Source: Periplaneta americana
Taxonomy: Eukaryota > Arthropoda > Insecta > Blattodea > Blattidae
Reading direction: 5' to 3'
Assembly (NCBI RefSeq): GCF_040183065.1
Contig: NC_091130.1
Span: 128,131,914-128,195,913, forward strand
Length of the DNA stretch: 64,000 nt
Within the stretch, counting starts at the first letter, position 1. Each line of letters starts with the position of its first letter. This document shows positions 12,190-23,406 of this stretch, piece after piece. The notes below the pieces were generated by a model. That model saw only the letters and a program-made list of their open reading frames with translations. It ran no database searches and had not been told where the DNA came from. A program made the position numbers and the translations under genes.

Positions 12190-14600
12190 ATTAGAATTAA
12201 CCATACAAATTCAAGATTTTTTCAAAAGTGAATTCGTGCGGATTAAAAGGTTGTCACTAATACTTAATCTCACGATGTCCTGAATATAATGTAATTTTAA
12301 GTTGAAAAGTTGATTGAAAGAATGTTCTCGTGTAGGTTTTTCTAGCATCATTCAACGCGTCTGTGAAGAAGATAAGTAGCGATACGGTTATAACCCTTTT
12401 TTATAGCAGTGTAATGTTACATTTGAGTATTCACTTTATTCTGTGTAGAATATTTTATATATTGATCGAAAACCTGTTTTTCAGTGTACGTAGTGGATTC
12501 GCCCAAAAGAATGTGATTTGAATATCTTCGGGTTTACTCGGAAAGTAATTCTTTAACCTAACAAAGCTTTTTCAGTCATATTAATACCGTGACACGAAAA
12601 TAATCCATCGTGATGTTCCAAAAATTTGTGTTTTCTAGAGAATTATTTTGTTGATTGTGTGATGAGTTGAATATATTCGGAATTTGAAGTACCAATACCG
12701 TACCAGAAACCTTGTATTTAAAACATTTTTGTTGATTTGCTTCAAAATTGGTCCTGCTCTCATTTTTCCACTCTCAAAAGTAAAGACCCCAAAATGAAAG
12801 TACATAAGTGTAAATTTTTCAAACCAGATGCTTCTGGAAAACTCCCTAGTGCAATGTTTGGAATCAGTATCGTCTTTTAGAACATATAATGTGCGCAAGA
12901 TTTGACTTTAATTTAAATGCGTGTTTGGAATCGGTATCATCTTTTAAAACATGCACAATAAAAGGTTTGTTCAAAGAATAATATCCGCGTTCGCTTAGAT
13001 ACGTAAAAGTTGTATTACATTTTTTAACGTCAAAACTTTTCAGTCATAATTGAGAACTTGTTTCAATTGCATAATTGAAGCAACACCAGAATAACTTAAT
13101 TATACTAGCTTTCCGAAAATAAATCTATAGAGCAAATATTGCGGAAATTTGACATGAGAAAACAATCTCATGGGCATTGTTTAAATTAGAAACCAGGAAT
13201 AAGCACACGCGCATACAGAAAGTTTATTTGGCATTGTCGTTTCTGAACGAAGGCAATTTAACGAGATGGGGGGCGGGACTGCAAACTTCAACTAGTACGA
13301 TACTGTAGTCAAGTGTTAGTGTTAACTGGTTATGTTTTCCGTTATGAACATTGGTTCTCTTTAGTTGTGAAGAATAGTAACTCGCAAGCATAAATTAGTT
13401 TTTTTTTTCAGATATTTTTGTGATCTTAGTATATAAATACTTGATGTTTGAGTCTAGCAAGAAACTATTAATGCGTTCTTGCGCTGAGTAAAAGGATGTG
13501 CTTTGCTTAAATTGGAACTGCAGTAATTTTAGCGGTCCCGTACAATATGCAAACATTGAAATCATATTGAAAGTATGTAACTTACATGCATATGGAGGAA
13601 CACAATATCGTCAAGCACAAACTGAAATGAAATGAATGGTTCGGGAGACAGCAATCAGAAGGAAAGGGAAGCTGTTTGCGAATGTATTCTGTTAGGTCCC
13701 TTTTTCAGTCTCTGCTTCCTTCAAGCATGTCTCAAAAGGTGATGTCACGAACGAAATGCGATATGTGCATTTAAACCAAAGCCAATTTGGAGAGTAGATT
13801 CAACGCGTCTAGGTTAATAGGCGCGTTTTATACCAAGTAACGTAGACGGCTTTTCTTATTTCAAAGTACAATTATTGCTGTTCGTGTGCCAAGAACTCGA
13901 ACAGGTGAATGAATAACGTAATCGTGCATGGGATCTTAGGTTTTGTTTCCTGCACTTCATTTTATTATGCTGTTGAATTTGTTGTATTTTATTGAATATA
14001 CCATGTTTTTACATAGAATTAAATGAAAGAATGAATATATAAAATTATTTTATACTAACAGATTGTAAAATTCTAGTGAATTGTGGAAGTACTGAGAATC
14101 AAACTTAATGAGCTTATTCATATCTACGTTCTTAATCATTTGCTATCTCCTCATTCGATATAGCTAGAAGGTGTAGAAGATCGATAGTTCACAAACCCGA
14201 CAGTAGCATCGTTCCAAAGATTTTTCCTACTGACCTACCGACTGAGCACATTGTTCGTCCAACAAATAGACCCAGTATTAGAACTAATAATTTTCTCCTT
14301 CCCTTCTATACTCCACTGAAGTAATGGTAATTTTGGTCAACTTCGTAGAAAGCAGTAAAGGGAGAGGAAAATGAGAGTAGTGGGAAATACTTAAAAAGGA
14401 CAGTGCTGCCTCAGAGCTGAAGAACGTCCGTCTAAGCAGTAAATTTCGTATATAGGAAGTCTATTCGTAAAGTCCAATTTTGGGTTTTGTTATATTATGG
14501 AGTAATCTCATGTTGAACCAACCAACCAACCATTCAGAGATGCTTCCTGTCACGAAGGAAGCCCATTGTAATAGATTGTGAATGCAAAAGTATAGATAAT
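12190..14600. other. lola intron, no supported gene
   Basis: AT-rich sequence. A short duplicated phrase (ttggaatcagtatcgtcttt / ttggaatcggtatcatcttt near 12858 and 12926) is the only structure seen. Confidence 0.5.
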
Positions 14601-14609
14601 TTGTTACAT

Positions 14610-15095
14610 TTAACTTAGTCTATTTCTTGCAAGCTTTTTCGTCTGGCGAAAGCTATTGTTAGCAAAATTCGTATTCTGAACTTGAAAGTGCTTGGGAACA
14701 GAAGTCTCTTTAAGGTGTCCCCATAAGAAAAAAAAAAAAAAATCAAAGGGGTTTGAGTCCGATGATAGGGCAGGCCATGCAACAGGACCTTCTCGTCCGA
14801 TCCAGCCATGGAAGATGTCGGTAAATCTGCGACTTTCCGACCATTTTCATTCGCTTATTCTTGATATGAATACCGGACCATTGCAGCTACACTCAATTAC
14901 ATTCACTCGAAAACCAATCTGCAACACAAACGCCACTGTAAGTGGTATGAGTGCTGTTATGGGGAATGGTGTGAATAAAAGTATTGCCATCTGTCATGGA
15001 AAACATGCATTTCCGAACATGTTGGTATGAGTTTTATTTCTGTACGGAACAACCTCCTGAAGTTTGTCCCTATAGTTAGTATAGTTAATATTCAC
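14610..15095 (-). pseudogene. Mariner-like transposase relic (C-terminal part)
   Basis: On the minus strand the fragment begins WIGREGPVAWPALSSDSNPF and continues DFFFF..GHLKET, matching the 'WIGRGGP..WPPRSPDLTPLDFFLWGHLKE' end of Tc1/mariner DDE transposases. An A tract at about 14727-14741 (poly-T on the minus strand) shifts the frame, so the reading splits over two frames. The catalytic third acidic residue region is present only in degraded form. Confidence 0.65.
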
Positions 15096-15099
15096 CCTG

Positions 15100-16464
15100 T
15101 ATAAGGTAACTTTTCAATTCCGTTCTATTTTCAAGAAATCGAATTACTTTGAAATAAGTATACAGATTTTTAAATAATATACCAAATTTTTGTACAGTTC
15201 ACTTTGCAAATCAATATGTATAATGGTATATATGCAAGTGTAGCCCGTTTGCAGTCTTCATTTCGTTTTAAGTACTTTCACGAATTGTTATATAAAGTTC
15301 TACTATTCTTCCTTTTCTCCATATTCACACTGGAGCTACCAGGAAAGTTTTGATAACCCAACACTGAACGGTAAGAAAATTGCCATACGTATTGCATTTT
15401 TTCGAAGTACTGCCCAGCACATTCTATACACCTTACTTCTGCTGGAACCAACAGACTCGCCACTCGTTTTCCTGCCTAGCATTCATTTCTTCTTCATAGG
15501 CAGCAGCAGCTGCTTCTGGGCTGAAATATCGGTGTCTGTGCAAACAATTATTCACTTTTTGGAAAAAGGAAGAAATACGGTACTATGTCAGGATTGTAGG
15601 CAGGATGTGTCAATTTGACAGGGATTTACTCAAAAAAAAAACAACGAAGTTGTTGCAGTGGGCAGTATGCGCAATGTCATCCCCTGAGTCGTCTACCACT
15701 GAATTGTGCGAACATTCCTGAGTAGACATGTCTTCGTATACTACTATACAGCATACTTTGTTCGCTTGTTGGATGTGCAGGCTGCAAGGAGGAAGAGTCT
15801 GTGAACTGTTTAAATGGTCTTCCTGAGGGCTAATGAACTGTTCAAATGATCCCCCTTTTCAAGCGTTTTAGATTGTAAAATACTTACCCATAACGAATCA
15901 GTTTACGACTCCACCCGATATGTTTCCATCAATTTTATGGCTTTCATAAATCGAGAAAACCGTTTTATTTTTTCTCAAATTCCGTGGACCACCGCAAATA
16001 ATGGTACATGAAAAAAGACCCCATAAAACGTTCAAGCGATTGTGACTTATTTAACCAACATTTAAAATCATTGCATGGAATTGCTCTCTCCCTAGCTCTA
16101 TTTTGCACTAATGCGTTTCAAACACCCCATCAACTTCACACCCCTACTGCTCGTAGCTTAACTATCCGGAATTTTGTCTACCTGCTGTGGTTGTGGAATG
16201 CAAGGAGGCTTTTAAATACTCGGGTATTTACGGCCTGTCTGTTACCAAATTGTATCTCAACTTTCTTAGTGACGATAGTACTTCTGTCAAAATGCTTGGA
16301 GTTTAGGTGAAGTTCCGTTCAGGTAATGGTCTGTTCGAAATACACAATGTTTTCTATTCGCCATTCTTTGAAGGCTTGGTTCATTTTCATTTTTTATACG
16401 TTGTCTACACACTTGAGACTAAATTATGAAGTTAAGACGCTTCAGTAGGTATCCGTTATTACAG
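15100..16464. other. lola intron, no supported gene
   Basis: AT-rich. The plus ORF at 16008-16310 has no recognisable domain. The stretch 16300-16464 ends with an AG that could serve as the acceptor for the following CENP-B-type exon. Confidence 0.5.
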
Positions 16465-16862
16465 CCCACATCATGCCATGGTTGCCAGAAAGGAAAAGAA
16501 AGTCATTCTCCGTAGAGGACAAGATTAAAATAATCCGCATGATCGAGAGTGGGAGGAGTATAGCTGATGTTGCAAGAAGGGTTGGATTATCTTCATCTAC
16601 AGTGTCAACAATATGGAAAGTGCGTAGTTGTGTGAAAAGTGCCTATGAGAAGAACATGTTGGGTAGTAAGAGACTTCGAGGACCATCAGTGAATTGTGAT
16701 GTGGAGTATGCTTTGATTCAGTGGTGTAGAATAAATGCTAAAACTGATGTTAGTATCTCATTATTGCAGGCAAAAGCAGAAGAATTTGCTGAACTTATGG
16801 GAGGGAGATGCTTTATTACTTACAAATGGTTGGAGAGATTTAAGGCTCAATATAACGTGTAA
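16465..16862 (+). CDS. Candidate lola 3' exon encoding a CENP-B/Tigger-type DNA-binding domain
   Basis: An intact frame encodes MPWLPERKRKSFSVEDKIKI, an HTH_psq-like motif (IADVARRVGLSSSTVSTIWK), then a second HTH ending CFITYKWLERFKAQYNV and a stop. This is the bipartite DNA-binding domain of CENP-B, Jerky and Tigger transposases (~130 of ~500 residues); no DDE domain follows. Upstream, cgttattacag|cc supplies an acceptor whose two bases complete the phase-1 codon left by the lola constant exon. The splice product would read ..GA-A-HIMPWLPERKRK, giving a ~509-aa protein. I see no Tigger terminal repeats flanking it. Alternatives are a stand-alone domesticated gene starting at 16473, or a transposon fragment that has stayed open by chance. 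The domain is confident; the splicing is inference. Confidence 0.55.
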
Positions 16863-17072
16863 TTTCTCATTTTGTTATGTAAACTACCTTTGTATTGATA
16901 CATACGGGTTCAGTAAAAGTCAGTGTGTGCAGTCAGAAGATGATGCAGATAGCATAGTTACATAATTAAGCGTCAGGGAACGTAGTTTCAAATAACACAA
17001 AATGCTTACCTTTAAAGCACAAATTTAAACTTACGTTCTATTGGGAACTGTATATTTCATAGTTCTAGGTCG

Positions 17073-17324
17073 TCCACACCTGTGGAGTAACGGTTAGCGC
17101 GTCTAGCCGCGAAACCAGGTGGCCCGGGTTCGATTCCCGGTCGGAGGAAGTTACCTGGTTGAGGTTTTTTCCGGGGTTTTCCCTCAGCCCAATATGAGCA
17201 AATGCTGGGTAACTTACGGTGCTGGACCCCGGACTCTTTTCACCGGCATTATCACCATCTCATTCAGACGCTAAATAACCTAAGCTGTTGATGAAGCGTC
17301 GTAAAATAACCTACTAAAATAAAT
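17073..17324 (+). mobile_element. tRNA-derived SINE, copy 1
   Basis: Begins gtccacacctgtggagtaac (first base shared with the target duplication). It has A-box-like gagtaacggttagcg and a B box gggttcgattcc, followed by a tRNA-unrelated body and an A-rich tail (taaaataacctactaaaat). Flanked by 12-bp target duplications agttctaggtcg (17061-17072) and agttataggtcg (17325-17336), one mismatch. The second copy at 21631 shares the same head and body. Confidence 0.85.
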
Positions 17325-17339
17325 AGTTATAGGTCGAGT

Positions 17340-18425
17340 AGTACGGATTTGTTTCGCAATCAAACTTGAATTTTGAGTATAAAGATATCTTCAAAATATT
17401 GACTTCATGATTTGAAAGTAAATTGATGAACTTGCTTACATTTCAGAAGTTGTTGAATTTCCACAAATTGCTTAGCTTAACACGATTCGGTTTTATATTA
17501 TTTTTTTTCACAGCTTTTGCTTTGAAATTACATTCATTCCAGATGGTGTTCGGGTACCTATATACTTCGTTGATAAAGTACGTGACACTACAGTGGGAGA
17601 TATACAAGGTTTTGATTGACACTACATAGGTGAACTGACGTGTGGAGACTCGGCGTTATCTTGCCTAATCGCAATCCATGACACAGGGGTGACCTAAGGG
17701 AGTCATGAATAACTGGGAAAGATAACATCGAGCCTTCACGCGTGAGTCCAATCTTGCAGTGTCAATCACAACGTTATTTATTTCCCACTAAATATTTGTT
17801 CAGCAATAAAAAAAAATGAAACATTTTATGGACATTTCATAGTCGTAAAAACACGTGTCCTAATTTATAGTTGTTACTCGTGTAACTAGCATAGTGCCTG
17901 ATGATCTACTGTTCTATTTTGTTGAATTTTGTGGTCCTAACTTGTTTCTAAATAATACGTTGCATTTATTTAAAAATTCGTGTGTTAATTGGTACACTTT
18001 TTGATTGAACTGATTTACTAATAACTGAACCTTTTTTGTTTGTTTATTTTTAAGCACATAATTTATTCGTGTAATTTTGTGTTAACGATTTTTCTTAGTT
18101 TCTTAATTGAACTTAAATTGTTTCCTTAATTGAAGCTTTTCATGTGTTAGTGTTATTTAGAATTCTTAAGCAGTTCGGGGAACCGAAAATTTCATTCATA
18201 CTGTAGCATGTTGTCTTGCTAATTTTCGACGAACCATTTGTCGCAATCGAAACTATACATGAGAATGGTAATGCATTTCACTTGTTTTCGATAAAAATAA
18301 TTGATTCGACATGAAATGTAAATGTTTCGTGTCGTATTGATACTGTTCTGCATTTTCAAAATTATGGTTTAGGTTAGTGTCTGGTAAACCTGCTGCCTTC
18401 TGACAGTAGGTTTCTTTCCTTCCAG
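17340..18425. other. lola intron, no supported gene
   Basis: AT-rich. AATAAA at 17805 followed by an A tract might serve as a polyadenylation signal for the CENP-B-type exon, 0.9 kb after its stop, but such sites are frequent by chance here. The stretch ends in the acceptor ctttccttccag. Confidence 0.4.
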
Positions 18426-18787
18426 GGTGCCTGGGTCAGCTGTATTCGCTGATCCAGCGACACGTGCCCCCTCCCCTCCCATTCGAAGCTCCTTTGAAGT
18501 CCGAGCCTCCTCCCGCCCCTCAACTTGAAGCTGCTGATCTGACAGATGCTACTGTTGATAACTTGCTTCGATCACTAGCAGGCGACGTGATGTTCCGTAA
18601 ATATTCTGTGCAAAATGTGACTCGGGCGTTGGAAGCAGTGCTCAAACAAGGCATGACTGTGAGTGAGGCATCCTTGAGATTTGGGATCAAACGATCAACT
18701 CTGCAGTTCTATCTCAAGAAGTTGAATGTTGTTATGAGAAAATCAACTATTAGGTTCCAACCTGAAGAAACTCACTTCTACATTTAA
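18426..18787 (+). CDS. lola: lola alternative terminal exon with Pipsqueak-like HTH
   Basis: A strong acceptor (tttctttccttccag|gg) supplies two bases that complete the phase-1 codon of the constant exon. The product then reads GCLGQLYSLIQRHVPPPLPF and continues 120 residues to TAA. After a Pro-rich linker and an acidic patch comes FRKYSVQNVTRALEAVLKQG followed by MTVSEASLRFGIKRSTLQFYL. This matches the Psq HTH pattern (Y..E.L..A+..V..G..S...A...GIP.STL) of BTB-Psq DNA-binding proteins, with one copy only. The full isoform would be ~497 aa and lacks zinc fingers. ATTAAA at 19105 is a possible poly(A) signal. The frame being fully open from the acceptor supports a real exon. Confidence 0.8.
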
Positions 18788-19333
18788 GCAGTGATTGTGA
18801 AAGTGGTTTGTTCTTGTGCGATAAACATTTCTAAGCTTGTGAAAATGGCAACTCATACTTTATTGCAAAACAAGTACAGAAATTTAATTTTGTCTGGCTA
18901 TTACCATTCTCTGTATGTAGCAAACTTGTTCATATTTTCAAATTGTATTTAATGTATTCTTGAGGTAACCTTATGCTTGAAGTGGTGTTTTTACTGACAC
19001 CTGAATTTTGGATGTTTTTGAAGGGCTTAGTTCAGATGATTTTCCTATTAATATTACTTCAATGCTTTGCTTTTAAAACTACCGGAACAAGTATGTTGCC
19101 ACAAATTAAATGTTAATATGTTCATAAAAGTGAATCCCCAAATACGTCAATAATTTAAAAAAAAAAAAACTGTGTAATCCTGTTTTGAGCCGTTGGGATT
19201 TTCACTGCAAATTAAATTGTGATACGTTAAAAATGCATCTCCTGAAACGGTCATAATTTTTATTTCGTATGCACTGTGCAATCATAAACGTGAACCGTTG
19301 GAGGTTTTTCTGTCATGCGAAATATAAGAAGAG
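18788..19333. other. Probable 3' UTR of the Psq isoform, then intron
   Basis: AT-rich, no ORF of note. ATTAAA lies at 19105-19110 and a 12-base A run near 19159. Confidence 0.4.
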
Positions 19334-19812
19334 GATTCGCTAATATCTTTTCGCGGGATATCAGCCGAGTTACGATTTTGGAATGCTCCAAACTTTCGAC
19401 TGCTATCTCTGCAGCCATCTTCAGGGAAGTGATGTCCGAACAGAAAGTCGTAAGGTAATATAGATGTTAGGCTGTCTCAGGTGAAACGGGATTGGTTGGC
19501 GGATCGGCCAATCCGGGGCCGGGAATTGTCATTCCTCGTAATCTCCGCCCCTCCCGGGATTCCTGTGTGAAGTTTGGCGGGCGGCGAGCCCTGTTCCGCC
19601 GGTTGGAATCGGTTGCCGTCCCCGGATTGGCCGATCCGCCAACCAATCCCGTTTCACCTGAGACAGCCTAACATCTATATTACCTTTCGACTTCTGTTCG
19701 GACATCACTTCCCTGAAGATGGCTGCCGAGATAGCAATCGAAAGCTTGGAGTATTCCAAAATCTTGACTCGGCTGATATCCCGCGAAAACATATTAGCGA
19801 ACCAACGCCGAG
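19334..19812. repeat. Foldback element with GC-rich centre
   Basis: The left arm (gattcgctaatatcttttcg ... about 19334-19525) pairs with the right arm (about 19617-19808, ending gcgaaaacatattagcgaac). Identity is high over ~190 bp. The ~90-bp centre is strikingly GC-rich for the locus (cctcccgggattcctg, ggcgggcggcgagcc). The two ORFs on opposite strands are simply the arms read both ways. Confidence 0.85.
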
Positions 19813-19829
19813 AAAGCCTCAAATCATAC

Positions 19830-20997
19830 AAAGAAAAGGATTGTAATGGCGCAAGATAAGATTTCTAGATTTTCGCGGAAATACACAATTAAATCTCTGA
19901 AACGGGAAAAGTGACTTGGACATGTTAATTTCTCAACCTTTGGACGTAGTTTGTTTATTTTGATGTTCTGTGAGATTTAAATACAGTACTTGTGAATGAA
20001 GCATATAAAAGGCAGCTTTCAGTAAACGTTAATTGGTCTGTATTTGAAAACCGTGGTAGTGATTGTTTTTAAAATCTTGATTTTTGGCATCAACTGTTCA
20101 ATATGAAACTGTATAGTTCGTAGAGAGGAAAATTGTTTCCTACGAGAAATTATTAAATGCGGACTTATTTAATGAATCTACCCCCTCGGTCAGATGGCTA
20201 CATAATATTACGTAGGGGAAGAAGATTCCTCTTTTTCATAGGATTAACGATCACTAGATCTAAGCCTTAGCAATTGTGTGGTTGAAATTCCACATAAATA
20301 ATTGATGTTCCAACGGTCTGTCTCCGTATAATTTATAAATTGTCAAAACCTTTTGTTTTTGGGATCATAACTGAAACCTAAGATCTAGAAATTTTCTTTT
20401 CTTAAATGCTAATTAACAACAATAAACGAACAGTAATGTAACAAAACGTGCGTATTGTCTTTCTTAGTCTCGGTTTTGTAATATCTACACGTAATTTCCT
20501 CGGAAATTGGACACCTCGAAATATTGATGTTAGAACTCCTTACGCTAAGATAGAAGTTTCAATTACGGAACTACACATCAATCCTTTTTTATACAATTAC
20601 TGTAGAATACTACGCATTGGTAATACACAAATACGACTCATTGAAAACTTCCTCGGTCTGTAATTCACGAATTCATAGGGTGTTTAACAATGTGTTGGAT
20701 GAACTGTGGTGTACATGATGCAGGTTGTCTTCGAAAGATTCGTGCATTACCGCATATAGCTAATGTTTTGTAAATATGGCTTTCTTAATTTGGCTAAAAT
20801 ACGTAAAATGTTGCAAAATATTTTTTATATGTTTAAAGTAGTGCGGTTTAAGATTTATCCTTCTATTGTGTAATCTAAAGACATTCAGCTCATTATTAAA
20901 AAGACACTAAATAAGAGTCGCTTCACATTTGACTGTTTTTAAGACGCATTTGAAATTTGATACGGGTTTTGAAATATCTGTATCAGGTTTATTTAGC
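19830..20997. other. lola intron, no supported gene
   Basis: AT-rich, no recognisable protein or repeat beyond short T and A tracts. Confidence 0.5.
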
Positions 20998-21005
20998 ATC
21001 TAGAG

Positions 21006-21358
21006 CAGGGCTGGGCACCAAGAGCGGTTTCTACTCTCTCACGGGGAGCCATATGACTTCTATTCAACCCCTTTTTTCCCCGTCGAACACCGCGCAGCGT
21101 TGATGCTGTGACGGATTAATATTAAAGTCTGGTTCACAATAAACCGGGAACGGAAACGACGAGAACGGAAATAATGTTACAATGAATTTATTTAAATGTG
21201 ATCATTCACAATACTTAGTTGTGAATGCTCACATTTAAATGCATATATTTTAACTATTTCCGTTCTAGTTCTCGTTGCAGTTTCCGTTCCCGGTTTATTG
21301 TGAACTAGCCTTAAGCGTAACAGTTTGAGTATGGATTCGCTCCCTGTGCCCAGCCCTG
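21006..21358. mobile_element. hAT MITE with perfect 8-bp target duplication
   Basis: Terminal repeats cagggctgggca and, at the other end, tgcccagccctg are hAT-type. They are flanked by identical 8-bp duplications atctagag (20998-21005 and 21359-21366). Length is 353 bp with no transposase. A second inverted-repeat element sits inside. Confidence 0.9.
21126..21311. mobile_element. Nested inverted-repeat MITE, TAA duplication
   Basis: Terminal repeats agtctggttcacaataaacc and the complement aggctagttcacaataaacc extend through gggaacggaaac. TAA flanks both ends (21123-21125, 21312-21314), as in PIF/Harbinger-type elements. The centre is itself a hairpin (ttcacaatacttagttgtgaa). It is 186 bp and lies wholly within the hAT MITE. 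Confidence 0.75.
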
Positions 21359-21630
21359 ATCTAGAGTGTAGAAGTATCTTCATAATATAGTCTATAATTG
21401 CATTGGATATAATCTTTCTGTTGTATTTATGAATTCGTTTACTGTATTTATATTGTAAAACTGCTGACATATTGTGAAATTAAAGTGGCACTATTTAGTG
21501 ATTAAACTGCTTAAATTTTTACACTCCCATATGTTCTGGTGACAGCAAAAGGTTCTTTTTCAAAGAAAAAAATAGTTGCAACACATTTATTCCAGCTCAG
21601 CATGGCAATTTAATAATGAAGTTCTGACTC

Positions 21631-21879
21631 GTCCACACCTGTGAGTAACGATTAGCCAGTCTGATCACGAAACCAGGTGGCCCGGGTTCGACTCCCGGTC
21701 GGGGCAAGTTATCTGGTTGAGGTTTTTTGCGGGGTTTTCCCTCAACCCAATATGAGCAGATGCTGGGTAACTATCGGTGCTGAACGCCGGACTCATTTCA
21801 CCAGCATTATCACCATCTCATTCAGACGCTAAATAACCTGAGATGTTGATACAGCGTCGTAAAATAACCTAAAATAAAA
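21631..21879 (+). mobile_element. tRNA-derived SINE, copy 2
   Basis: Same family as the copy at 17073: head gtccacacctgtgagtaacg, B box gggttcgactcc, shared body ending cgtcgtaaaataacct and an A-rich tail. Target duplications aagttctgactc (21619-21630) and aagttcggactc (21880-21891) differ at one base. Confidence 0.85.
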
Positions 21880-21891
21880 AAAGTTCGGACT

Positions 21892-23275
21892 CCACGCGAA
21901 CTTAAATGTCCCCGTACTGTCTGGGTTCCAATTTCGATCGCCACCAACACGTACAGCTCGATTCAGCGTTAATGGCCCCTGTCCTTGGTTGTTTGTCTAG
22001 TGAGCAAGCTATGTGTTGCGTCATATGAAAGAAATTTAATCACAAATGTGAATAGGTGGGTAAGAGGAAAGAGGAAGAATGAAAACAATATCAATGCTCG
22101 AAGTTGAGGGACACTCATGTCAAGAAAATATAAGCAATCATGACATTGTTTAGTCGATAGACGTGGTGGTTAGTAACGCGATGTGTGGAAGAATATTGTT
22201 TTAAGACGGTGTACCGTTACATAAGGAAGTGTTAGGTGTTGTGACTGGATGGCCTGACCTGTGTGACCCAGCCCGCCAGTAGTGATGAGTAACTCGCTCT
22301 TAGTCTACTTTTTGCAAGGGCCAAAATCTCTGAATCAGGCTGTAGAGGCAGTTTTTCTGCATGCTGTTTGCCCTCGAATGCCTTGTAGTGGTATCCGCTT
22401 TTACTGTCAAACCACCACGCTTCGCCAGTTAAAAATTTTAATCCTGGGCTTACATTGCAGTAACCGTTCACAGAACTGAATCCTAGAGCACTGCGACAAT
22501 TATCTCTACATTTCGAACTGGCTGCTCAAGGTCAAGCAATGGACTGCATTTGCCCCAATCCTGGACATTCTCCTTGACTGAGGCCAGCTGGAACAGCCGG
22601 AATTACCGATGCTTCAGTTCACAGTTTTAAATTCAGTCGTTTTTGCGTGGTTTGTACGTGACCTTGATCCGCTAATTCGGAATGCACGGATAAATCTCTA
22701 AATCTTATACCACAGTCTACTATATAGCCACGAAGCTTTAGTTTTGAGGGTGCTAGAAACAATAGACTGTGCCAGTACTATTTTGCATTGCCTGTAATGA
22801 GGCGATATTAGCGATCCTAGTGGTGAGCAACTATCTAATGTATGCATATTTACTACGTATTGAGCTTCGTGACTATATACTAGACTGTGCTTATACGGTC
22901 ACAATTGTAATTTGGTTGCTATGTGTGTGGATTGCACGTGAGACTGCATGCTAGATGATTGAGATTTCCTTGGATATCTCTGTTCGTCCAATTTTTCTTC
23001 TGTTAGAACAATCTCCCGTTTACCTTTTTTGTTTTGGACATCCACACCAGGAAATGTTCTCACAAATGTAAATCTACACTTCAAAATATAATCTGTATTC
23101 ATACTTAAAAGCAAAATTATTTACTAATAACACGCGCTGTTTCACGCTACTTTCGGTTTTAACTGCGATAACAGGAGCAGATCACCCGAGTACCAGGTAT
23201 CGTGTGGTAAGTGCAGTGTTAATCTAATGATCTTATGTATAGTGGACACGAATCTTCGAGCCTACCCAATGTCAC
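21892..23275. other. lola intron, with a GC-richer unidentified segment
   Basis: The part from about 22200 to 22640 is noticeably GC-richer than its surroundings. It carries a 79-codon minus-strand ORF (22471-22232) containing GEAWWFDSKSGYHYKAFEGK. I do not recognise it; an unclassified repeat or a non-coding transcript are equally possible. Nothing is seen in the rest. Confidence 0.4.
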
Positions 23276-23406
23276 AAAAAAGGTGAAATAAAGATAAACA
23301 AAAGTGGTTCTGTAGTGTTATTATGCGTGTATCATAAAGCGGAAAAAAAGGTGAAATAAAGATAAACAAAAGTGGTTCTGTAGTGTTATGCGTGTATCAT
23401 AAAGCG
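23276..23406. repeat. Two ~66-bp tandem units
   Basis: aggtgaaataaagataaac...gtgtatcataaagcgg at 23276-23342 is repeated at 23343-23406 with a 3-base deletion. Confidence 0.9.

Noticed and set aside
19529-19846. Overlapping plus and minus ORFs of 90-100 codons
   Set aside because: They are the arms of the foldback at 19334-19812 read in opposite directions.
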